Shown in pieces: positions 1-4,948 of a DNA stretch of 9,186 nucleotides (its first letter is position 1; every line of letters begins with the position of its first letter). Location of the stretch: assembly GCA_902473545.1 (NCBI GenBank), contig CABRSG010000083.1:1-9186 (forward strand). Reading direction: 5' to 3'. Made by a program: the position numbers and the translations under genes. The stretch is from an uncultured Lachnospiraceae bacterium. GTDB taxonomy: Bacteria; Bacillota; Clostridia; Lachnospirales; Lachnospiraceae. The notes beneath the pieces are model-generated. The model searched no databases. It saw only the letters and a list, made by a program, of their open reading frames with translations, and was not told the origin of the DNA.

Positions 1-899
1 CCCGGTCCGATGCCGACCTTCACCGCATCTACGCCAGCCTCGATCAGCGCCTTTGTGCCCTCCGCCGTCGCAACGTTTCCTGCGATCATCTGCAGATCCG
101 GGTATGCTTCCTTGATCATCTTTACACAGTTGATAACGTTCATGGAATGTCCATGCGCGGAATCCAGTACAACGACATCGACATGCGCCTTCACAAGCTC
201 TTTCACACGCTCCAGACAGTTTGCCGTGATACCGATCGCCGCGCCGCAGAGAAGACGTCCCTGCGCATCCTTCGCAGAGTTCGGATACTTGATCTGTTTT
301 TCGATATCCTTAATAGTAATGAGCCCTTTTAAATTGTAATCGTCATCAACGATCGGCAGCTTTTCCTTGCGCGCTTTGCCAAGGATCTTTTTCGCTTCCT
401 CCAGCGTGATGCCGACCTTCGCTGTAACCAGCCCCTCGGAGGTCATGCTGTCTTTAATTTTCTTTGTATAGTCTTCTTCGAATTTTAAATCACGATTTGT
501 AATGATTCCTACCAGTTTTCCGTTTTCTGTAATCGGTACTCCTGAGATTCTGAATTTTGCCATCAAATCGTTGGCATCCGCCAGCGTATTTTCCGGTGAA
601 AGATAAAATGGATCTGAGATAACACCATTTTCTGAACGCTTTACTTTGTCTACTTCCTCTGCCTGCGCTTCAATAGACATGTTTTTGTGGATGATTCCGA
701 TTCCGCCCTGTCTCGCCATCGCAATCGCCATTCTGTGTTCTGTTACGGTGTCCATTCCAGCGCTCATCATCGGAATATTCAGCTTGATCTTTTTTGTCAG
801 ATACGTGGTAAGATCAACCTGGTTTCCGATCACCTCAGAGTATGCCGGCACTAAAAGCACATCGTCAAATGTAATTCCCTCACCTATGATACGGCCCAT
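1..899 (-). CDS. guaB: IMP dehydrogenase, N-terminal 299 codons (3' end outside window)
   Basis: Oxidises IMP to XMP with NAD+, the first committed step of GTP synthesis; a cytosolic, usually tetrameric enzyme. The start is ATG at 899-897, opening MGRIIGEGITFDDVLLVPAY, which is typical for the family, with an AGAGAGG ribosome site about 8 nt upstream. Visible parts: the first half of the barrel (residues 1-88, including MMSAGMDTVTEHRMA), a Bateman module of two CBS domains (about 90-145 and 150-205), then the barrel again with the NAD-contacting DSAHGHS (246-252), MIAGNVAT (271-278) and VKVGIGPG (294-300). The family runs to about 485 residues. The window ends three or four codons before the expected catalytic cysteine (SICTTR loop), so its presence cannot be checked. 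The frame is open throughout. It has its own near-consensus promoter. Identity is essentially certain. Confidence 0.97.
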   Translation of the reverse strand, partial: MGRIIGEGITFDDVLLVPAYSEVIGNQVDLTTYLTKKIKLNIPMMSAGMDTVTEHRMAIAMARQGGIGIIHKNMSIEAQAEEVDKVKRSENGVISDPFYLSPENTLADANDLMAKFRISGVPITENGKLVGIITNRDLKFEEDYTKKIKDSMTSEGLVTAKVGITLEEAKKILGKARKEKLPIVDDDYNLKGLITIKDIEKQIKYPNSAKDAQGRLLCGAAIGITANCLERVKELVKAHVDVVVLDSAHGHSMNVINCVKMIKEAYPDLQMIAGNVATAEGTKALIEAGVDAVKVGIGP

Positions 900-931
900 T
901 TCCTATTCCTCTCTTTCTTGTATTTCCCGAT

Positions 932-960
932 ATTCTATCAAATATCATTTCGGCTGTCAA
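932..960 (-). promoter_or_regulatory. guaB promoter, sigma-A type
   Basis: On the minus strand a perfect -35 TTGACA (960-955) is followed after 17 bp by TAGAAT (937-932), five of six matches to the -10 consensus. Transcription would start near 925, giving a leader of about 26 nt that contains the guaB ribosome site. A dyad, GATATT (929-934) and AATATC (941-946), straddles the -10 box. I see no CodY box or riboswitch-like structure in the short leader. Confidence 0.75.
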
Positions 961-1037
961 CTGTCAGAGACACTTTTTTCCGCCCCTTGGAGCATTCTTT
1001 TTTACCCACACATTTGTCCGTCTTTTAAAGACATTTT

Positions 1038-1072
1038 GCGCAGATCCCGCACCTATTTACACATCTCTGCGC
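1038..1072 (-). terminator. possible weak terminator after the membrane-protein gene
   Basis: A perfect 7-bp stem, GCGCAGA with TCTGCGC, encloses a 21-nt loop. It begins 7 nt past the stop codon of the upstream gene. On the minus strand it is followed by AAAATGTCTTTT rather than a clean U-tract, so termination may be inefficient or factor-dependent. The rest of 961-1037 shows nothing recognisable. Confidence 0.3.
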
Positions 1073-1078
1073 CTGCCG

Positions 1079-1588
1079 TTAATACAGGTTTACCTCACGC
1101 GGCGCCACGCGCTTCATATCCTTCAGAATAATCTCATTCGGCTCGAAGATCACGCGCTCCAGCCCTTTCTCTCCCTTGATGATCATCGTGTAGGATTTGT
1201 TCTGCTCATCACGTGAGGAAAAATCGAGCGTTTTTAAATCCTGACGGCGGTTGTAGGAATCCAGCGCGTGAGAATTTGTGGGCGCCAGAAGCTCCAGGTT
1301 TTTGATATCGGCACTGTACACGCGCTTTCTCTTCTGCTTTGACATAATCTTGTCGATATCCAGCTCACCATTTACATACAGATACTCAAATTCCACATCA
1401 AATGTCGGGATGAGAAAAAAGTCCGCGATGCCGAGCGCGACTGCCACGATAAAGGCAATCAGTCCGAGCGTCGTGAACAGCGCTGCCAGCACTGCGAGAA
1501 CCGTCGCTGCGATCAGCAGAGCTTTCAGAATGGTGTCCTTTGGTGTTTTCTTCCTCTTTACAATAATTTCCGTATACAAATCACTCAT
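1079..1588 (-). CDS. small two-helix membrane protein of unknown function (DUF6106-like)
   Basis: A 169-residue protein starting at ATG 1588 (MSDLYTEIIVKRKK), with GGAGG 8 nt upstream. The frame stays open as far as 1894, but the ribosome site and the protein-like composition begin here. A short basic N-terminus (KRKK, 11-14) is followed by two closely spaced hydrophobic helices (about 20-38 and 41-61). A soluble, charged C-terminal domain follows (65-169), with FEYLYVNGELDIDKI (67-81), KQKRKRV (84-90) and VIFEPNE (146-152). The pattern of a helical hairpin followed by a small beta-rich domain is reminiscent of membrane-anchored bacterial PH-like proteins, which is inference only. From memory it resembles the Lachnospiraceae family catalogued as DUF6106; a Pfam search would settle this. 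No catalytic residues are evident. It lies between groEL and guaB but has its own candidate promoter, so a chaperonin role is not implied. Confidence 0.85.
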   Translation of the reverse strand: MSDLYTEIIVKRKKTPKDTILKALLIAATVLAVLAALFTTLGLIAFIVAVALGIADFFLIPTFDVEFEYLYVNGELDIDKIMSKQKRKRVYSADIKNLELLAPTNSHALDSYNRRQDLKTLDFSSRDEQNKSYTMIIKGEKGLERVIFEPNEIILKDMKRVAPREVNLY

Positions 1589-1611
1589 ATCCGAGTCCTC
1601 CTTTTTCGAAT

Positions 1612-1640
1612 AGTATATCATATGCAAAGGACACTTGCAA
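1612..1640 (-). promoter_or_regulatory. candidate promoter of the small membrane-protein gene
   Basis: On the minus strand TTGCAA (1640-1635, 4 of 6 matches) is followed after 17 bp by TATACT (1617-1612, 5 of 6), preceded by an extended -10 TGA. The predicted start near 1605 leaves a leader of about 17 nt containing GGAGG. The -35 hexamer lies inside the downstream arm of the perfect inverted repeat at 1628-1660, an arrangement expected for an operator or for a terminator overlapping a promoter. Confidence 0.55.
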
Positions 1641-1660
1641 AAGAAAATTGCAAGTGTCCT
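1628..1660. repeat. perfect 13-bp inverted repeat (hairpin or operator)
   Basis: AGGACACTTGCAA (1628-1640) and TTGCAAGTGTCCT (1648-1660) are exact reverse complements around a 7-nt A/T-rich loop. No U-tract follows on the minus strand (only TTTGCA), so it is a poor intrinsic terminator for groEL, although termination here is not excluded. Overlap with the -35 box of the next gene makes a repressor site an alternative. Confidence 0.8.
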
Positions 1661-1683
1661 GATATTGTAATTAAAATTTTGTG

Positions 1684-1707
1684 CCTGCAAGCAGTCAGCG
1701 GATTTGC
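1684..1707 (+). repeat. 24-bp direct repeat, copy 1
   Basis: Identical over 24 bases to 1834-1857, exactly 150 bp away. The block begins CCTGCAAGCAG and ends GCGGATTTGC. Its last 8 bases (GGATTTGC) are also complementary to GCAAATCC at 1821-1828, so this copy could compete with copy 2 for that arm. Confidence 0.85.
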
Positions 1708-1778
1708 ATACCTCTACCCCTCCGTACAAACTCGGAAACTTCGTTTCCTCGTTATACGTTGCACTCATATAACTTTGC

Positions 1779-1898
1779 GGGAATGTGTCTGTCTGCTTCC
1801 GCAGACACCGGAGGACGGGAGCAAATCCTTCTCCCTGCAAGCAGTCAGCGGATTTGCTCCCGTCCTCCTTACCGCCTGCTACGCAGGCGCACATTCCC
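1779..1898. repeat. 120-nt perfect cloverleaf (four-way junction) element
   Basis: An outer stem of 9 bp (GGGAATGTG 1779-1787 with CACATTCCC 1890-1898) encloses three arms. Arm 1 is TGTCTGC/GCAGACA (1790-1796, 1801-1807) with a TTCC loop. Arm 2 is a 19-bp stem, GGAGGACGGGAGCAAATCC (1810-1828) with its exact complement (1850-1868), and a 21-nt loop. Arm 3 is CGCCTGC/GCAGGCG (1873-1879, 1883-1889) with a TAC loop. All 42 pairs are Watson-Crick and only 0 to 4 unpaired bases separate the arms. It begins 24 bp after the groEL stop codon. It is not a tRNA: the arm lengths and conserved bases do not fit. Whether it acts as DNA (a palindromic element) or as RNA (groEL 3' UTR or a separate ncRNA), and on which strand, cannot be told from sequence. 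Confidence 0.65.
1834..1857 (+). repeat. 24-bp direct repeat, copy 2
   Basis: Exact match to 1684-1707. This copy spans most of the apical loop and the first 8 bases of the right arm of the 19-bp stem at 1810-1868. Confidence 0.85.
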
Positions 1899-1922
1899 TT
1901 TGTTGCATTCGTGCTTATGCGC

Positions 1923-3542
1923 TTACATCATTCCGGGGTTCATGCCGCCCTGCATTGGCGGTTCCAGTTCTTTGATGTTGGCAACGCAGGATTCTGTGGT
2001 CAGGAAAGTGGAGGCTACGCTGGTTGCGTTCTGCAGCGCGCTTCTTGTTACCTTCGCCGGATCGAGGATGCCTGCCCCGATCATGTCTACGTACTCTTCC
2101 TTGTATGCGTCGAAGCCATGACCTTTTTCCGCTTCCATAACCTTGTTTACGATGACAGAACCTTCCAGACCTGCGTTTTCTGCAATCTGGTAAAGCGGTG
2201 CGCTCAGTGCTTTCAGAATAACCTTAGCGCCGGTCTTTTCATCACCTTCAAGCTCCTCAACCAGCTTTTCTACTTCCTTTGCAGCGTGGATGTAAGCAGA
2301 GCCGCCGCCTGCTACGATACCTTCCTCTACCGCTGCTCTGGTAGCGTTCAGCGCGTCCTCCATGCGGAGCTTTGCCTCCTTCATTTCTGTCTCGGTAGCT
2401 GCGCCGACGCGGATAACCGCTACGCCGCCTGCCAGCTTTGCAAGGCGCTCCTGCAGCTTTTCTTTATCAAACTCAGAGGTCGTCTCCTCAATCTGTGCCT
2501 TGATCTGTGCAACCCTTGCCTGGATTTCCTCACGGTTGCCCTCGCCGTCTACGATAACGGTGTTCTCTTTTGCAACCTTAACGGATTTTGCACGTCCGAG
2601 CATATCGATCGTGGTATCCTTCAGCTCCAGACCAAGCTCCTCGGAGATTACCTGTCCGCCGGTAAGGATCGCGATATCCTTGAGCATTTCTTTTCTTCTG
2701 TCGCCGTAGCCCGGTGCCTTTACAGCAACTACACTGAAGGTACCTCTCAGCTTGTTGACGATCAGTGTGGTGAGTGCTTCGCCCTCTACGTCCTCTGCAA
2801 TAATCAGCAGCTTTCTTCCGGACTGCACGATCTGCTCCAGAAGCGGAAGGAGATCCTGGATCACTGCGATCTTCTTATCTGTGATCAGGATGTACGGATC
2901 ATCCAGCACTGCTTCCATCTTTTCCATATCAGTTGCCATATATGCGGAAATGTAGCCTCTGTCGAACTGCATACCTTCTACCAGGTCAAGCTCCGTCTTC
3001 ATGGTCTTGGATTCCTCAATAGTGATAACACCGTCGTTGGAAACCTTTTCCATAGCGTCAGCTACCATATTTCCAACCTCCTCGTCGCCCGCGGAGATTG
3101 CCGCAACTCTTGCCATCTGATGCTTGCCGGTAACCTTGCTGCTCATCTCTGCGATTGCGGATACCGCCGCATCTGTTGCTTTCTTCATACCCTTTCTCAG
3201 AACGATCGGGTTTGCGCCTGCCGCCAGGTTCTTCATACCCTCCTGGATCATTGCCTGTGCAAGAACGGTTGCTGTCGTCGTACCATCTCCGGCTACGTCG
3301 TTTGTCTTGGTGGCAACCTCTTTTACAAGCTGTGCGCCCATATTTTCAAACGCATCCTCCAGCTCGATCTCCTTTGCGATGGTAACGCCGTCGTTTGTGA
3401 TGAGCGGAGCGCCGTACTGCTTGTCAAGCACCACGTTTCTTCCCTTCGGTCCAAGTGTTACCTTAACGGTATTTGCCAGCTTATCTACGCCAGCCTCCAG
3501 TGCGGCTCTTGCCTCTGAGCCATATTTGATTTCCTTTGCCAT
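1923..3542 (-). CDS. groEL: 60-kDa chaperonin GroEL
   Basis: Forms the double-ring ATP-driven folding chamber with GroES in the cytosol. It has 539 residues, close to the family norm of 540-548. The ATG at 3542 is preceded by AGGAGG about 10 nt upstream. Visible marks: the nucleotide-site loop TLGPKGRNVVL (29-39); NDVAGDGTTTATVL (81-94), with Asp86 matching E. coli Asp87; the chaperonin signature AAVEEGIVAGGG (403-414); Asp396 at the place of the hydrolysis residue Asp398 of E. coli; and apical-domain aromatic/hydrophobic residues around 195-205. The C-terminal tail GGMNPGMM is a short version of the Gly-Gly-Met tail. It follows groES by 19 bp and is therefore under the same CIRCE control. 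No intrinsic terminator follows directly; a structured repeat element does. Confidence 0.99.
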   Translation of the reverse strand: MAKEIKYGSEARAALEAGVDKLANTVKVTLGPKGRNVVLDKQYGAPLITNDGVTIAKEIELEDAFENMGAQLVKEVATKTNDVAGDGTTTATVLAQAMIQEGMKNLAAGANPIVLRKGMKKATDAAVSAIAEMSSKVTGKHQMARVAAISAGDEEVGNMVADAMEKVSNDGVITIEESKTMKTELDLVEGMQFDRGYISAYMATDMEKMEAVLDDPYILITDKKIAVIQDLLPLLEQIVQSGRKLLIIAEDVEGEALTTLIVNKLRGTFSVVAVKAPGYGDRRKEMLKDIAILTGGQVISEELGLELKDTTIDMLGRAKSVKVAKENTVIVDGEGNREEIQARVAQIKAQIEETTSEFDKEKLQERLAKLAGGVAVIRVGAATETEMKEAKLRMEDALNATRAAVEEGIVAGGGSAYIHAAKEVEKLVEELEGDEKTGAKVILKALSAPLYQIAENAGLEGSVIVNKVMEAEKGHGFDAYKEEYVDMIGAGILDPAKVTRSALQNATSVASTFLTTESCVANIKELEPPMQGGMNPGMM

Positions 3543-3561
3543 AATAATGCGACCTCCTGTC

Positions 3562-3846
3562 TTATTCTACAATTGCCAGAATATCATTCTGTTTTACAAT
3601 GATGTACTCCTCGTTGTCCAGCTTCACTTCATTGCCGGCATATTTTGAGTAAATTACCTTATCTCCAACCTTAACCTGCATCGTAACTTCTTTTCCGTCT
3701 ACCACGCCGCCCGGTCCTACAGCGATTACCTCTGCCTGCTGCGGCTTCTCCTGCGATTTTGCTGCCAGGATAATCCCGGATTTTGTAGTTTCTTCTGCTT
3801 CAAACTGCTTTAATACAACTCTGTCACCCAATGGTACTAATTTCAT
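3562..3846 (-). CDS. groES: 10-kDa co-chaperonin GroES
   Basis: A heptameric lid of the GroEL chamber. It has 94 residues, the usual length. The start chosen is ATG 3846 (MKLVPLGDRVVL), because AAGGAGGA lies about 8 nt upstream and the family begins here; in-frame ATGs further upstream lie in the CIRCE/leader region and would overlap the ribosome site. The mobile loop (about residues 17-35) carries the GroEL-binding hydrophobic tripeptide IIL (25-27). The roof-loop region VGPGG (43-47) and the C-terminal strand DILAIVE are present. First gene of the groES-groEL operon. Confidence 0.98.
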   Translation of the reverse strand: MKLVPLGDRVVLKQFEAEETTKSGIILAAKSQEKPQQAEVIAVGPGGVVDGKEVTMQVKVGDKVIYSKYAGNEVKLDNEEYIIVKQNDILAIVE

Positions 3847-3878
3847 GATTGCTTCCTCCTTCATCAGCTTTCTTATTA

Positions 3879-3905
3879 TTAGCACTCATTTCAGTCGAGT
3901 GCTAA
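3879..3905. promoter_or_regulatory. CIRCE operator (HrcA-binding site)
   Basis: TTAGCACTC (3879-3887), a 9-nt spacer, then GAGTGCTAA (3897-3905): an exact match to the CIRCE consensus TTAGCACTC-N9-GAGTGCTAA. It lies 32 bp upstream of the groES start codon, just downstream of the predicted promoter, where HrcA repression relieved by heat or unfolded-protein stress is established in many Firmicutes. hrcA itself is not in the window. Confidence 0.97.
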
Positions 3906-3916
3906 TCACAAAACAT

Positions 3917-3945
3917 ATATTAGTAAATATATGTAAAATATGCAA
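3917..3945 (-). promoter_or_regulatory. groESL promoter, sigma-A type
   Basis: On the minus strand TTGCAT (3945-3940) and TAATAT (3922-3917) are separated by 17 bp; both boxes match the consensus at 4 of 6 positions. The predicted start near 3910 places CIRCE at the very beginning of the transcript. The surrounding DNA is A/T-rich, so the exact -10 is uncertain. Confidence 0.5.
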
Positions 3946-3958
3946 CTTTATACGTTGG

Positions 3959-3991
3959 CAAAAATCAAGAGCATTCTTCCAATAGCTCTTG
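3959..3991 (-). terminator. intrinsic terminator of codY
   Basis: On the minus strand CAAGAGC (3991-3985) pairs perfectly with GCTCTTG (3972-3966) around a 12-nt loop and is followed by ATTTTTG. It lies about 75 bp beyond the codY stop codon and just upstream of the groESL promoter, which fits insulation of the two units. A second, overlapping pairing, GAGCATTC/GAATGCTC (4001-4008, 3969-3976), is mutually exclusive with it. Confidence 0.55.
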
Positions 3992-4063
3992 TTATCTTTC
4001 GAATGCTCCTGTTTTCTCACTTTTTCAATATAAGTTCTAAAAATTTTGTAAACACGCGGCTCC

Positions 4064-4849
4064 TTAAAACTTCTTTCTGCTCGCCTTGATTTCTTTTAAT
4101 TCATCAAACACAACGTCATTTACGACCTTGATATATGTCCCTTTCATTCCGGAGGAACGTGACTCTATGACACCGGCGCTCTCAAATTTACGCAGTGCGT
4201 TGACGATCACCGAACGCGTAATACCCACGCGGTCCGCCACCTTGCTCGCCACCAGAATCCCCTCGTTTCCATTGAGCTCGTCAAAGATATGGATGATTGC
4301 CTCCAGCTCCGAGTAGGAAAGCGTGCTGATCGCAGATTTTACGATCTGGATCTTGCGGTTCTCCTCCGCGTTCTCCTCGTTTACGGAGCGCATCATCTCC
4401 AGCCCGACCACCGTCGTGCCGTACTCACTGAGAATAATATCGTCGATCGTGTACTGACTGTCGCATTTATACATAAAAACGGTTCCAAGGCGTTCGCCTG
4501 CGATATCAATCGGATTGATAATTGCCTGATATTTTCCGACGTCCCCGTCCACAAATCCAAGTGTTTCCAGATTGACATTTTCTTTGGTAGAAAGCACCGC
4601 CAGGAGACGTTCGTTCAGCAACGGGTCAATAAAGCCGCCCACCTTATCCGCAATCAGCTCGTGAATCTCTTCCACCTGGTCGCTCAGACTGACACCGAGC
4701 ACCTTGCCCTTCCGGCTGATAACCAGAATATTGGAATCCAGAATATCCGTCAATACCTGGCAGATGTCGTTGAAAACTACCTTACTGGAGTTGTTATTGT
4801 GTAAAAGCTTGTTAATTTTTCGTGTCTTGTCCAATAATTGTACACTCAT
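4064..4849 (-). CDS. codY: GTP-sensing global transcriptional regulator CodY
   Basis: A cytosolic dimeric DNA-binding repressor/activator that reports nutrient status; in Bacillus it responds to GTP and branched-chain amino acids. It has 261 residues (B. subtilis 259). The start is ATG 4849 (MSVQLLDKTRKINKLL), with AAGGAAGG 7 nt upstream; the 10 extra upstream codons lack family similarity. An N-terminal GAF-type ligand domain spans about 1-155 (SRKGKVLGVSLSDQ at 45-58, GERLGTVFMYK at 118-128, EYGTTVVGLEMMR at 142-154). A linker helix leads to the winged helix, whose ADRVGITRSVIVNALRKFES (205-224) and VIESRSSGMKGTYIKV (227-242) are nearly invariant in the family. Residues around 58-72 differ from the B. 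subtilis isoleucine pocket: no counterpart of Arg61, Met62 or Met65 is apparent by eye. The gene has its own candidate promoter and a CodY-box-like site upstream, suggesting autoregulation. Confidence 0.97.
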   Translation of the reverse strand: MSVQLLDKTRKINKLLHNNNSSKVVFNDICQVLTDILDSNILVISRKGKVLGVSLSDQVEEIHELIADKVGGFIDPLLNERLLAVLSTKENVNLETLGFVDGDVGKYQAIINPIDIAGERLGTVFMYKCDSQYTIDDIILSEYGTTVVGLEMMRSVNEENAEENRKIQIVKSAISTLSYSELEAIIHIFDELNGNEGILVASKVADRVGITRSVIVNALRKFESAGVIESRSSGMKGTYIKVVNDVVFDELKEIKASRKKF

Positions 4850-4893
4850 TGCGCACCCTTCCTTTCCGTTGTTGTCCACTGCTTTATGCGCTC

Positions 4894-4922
4894 AGTGTAC
4901 CACAGTTTTCACAAATCATCAA
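4894..4922 (-). promoter_or_regulatory. codY promoter
   Basis: On the minus strand TTGATG (4922-4917) and TACACT (4899-4894) are 17 bp apart, with an extended -10 TGG directly before the second box. The predicted start near 4887 gives a leader of about 38 nt. There is no terminator between topA and this promoter, so codY may also receive read-through transcription. Confidence 0.5.
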
Positions 4923-4933
4923 TAAAAATATAT

Positions 4934-4948
4934 TAATTTCAGACAATT
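4934..4948. promoter_or_regulatory. CodY-box-like sequence upstream of codY
   Basis: The plus strand reads TAATTTCAGACAATT. Against the CodY consensus AATTTTCWGAAAATT this is 12 of 15 matches. It overlaps the topA stop codon and ends 11 bp upstream of the codY -35 box. The local DNA is A/T-rich, so a chance match is possible. Confidence 0.4.

Larger units (their letters stand above)
1661..1922. repeat. gene-free, densely structured interval between groEL and the membrane-protein gene
   Basis: With the promoter region below it, this makes a 334-bp stretch (1589-1922) without a convincing gene. It holds, in ascending order: the first copy of a 24-bp direct repeat (1684-1707); a 6-bp hairpin GGAAAC/GTTTCC (1734-1739, 1743-1748); a 6-bp hairpin GTTATA/TATAAC (1751-1756, 1768-1773); and a 120-nt cloverleaf (1779-1898) containing the second repeat copy. 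The density of exact pairing argues for a dispersed palindromic element (REP/MITE-like) or a structured RNA rather than ordinary intergenic DNA. No intrinsic groEL terminator with a U-tract is visible. Confidence 0.6.

Noticed and set aside
900..960. CodY box in the guaB promoter region
   Set aside because: The best 15-mer I could align matched only about 8 of 15 positions.
1810..1868. 19-bp stem as a classical groEL terminator
   Set aside because: No U-tract follows on either strand; it is better read as part of the larger cloverleaf element.
1862..1872. Shine-Dalgarno-like TAAGGAGG on the minus strand inside the cloverleaf, suggesting a small gene
   Set aside because: No start codon at a workable distance downstream, and the motif is buried in the 19-bp stem.
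1779..1898. Cloverleaf as a tRNA or tRNA-like gene
   Set aside because: Arm lengths (9, 7, 19, 7 bp), loop sizes and the absence of T-loop and D-loop consensus bases do not fit a tRNA.
1785..3518. A 577-codon open frame on the plus strand, antisense to groEL
   Set aside because: It mirrors the groEL frame, is rich in Cys, Leu and His with no recognisable domain, and has no ribosome site; groEL on the minus strand is certain.
4289..4804. Plus-strand open frame of 171 codons across codY
   Set aside because: Antisense shadow of codY, with no family resemblance or ribosome site.
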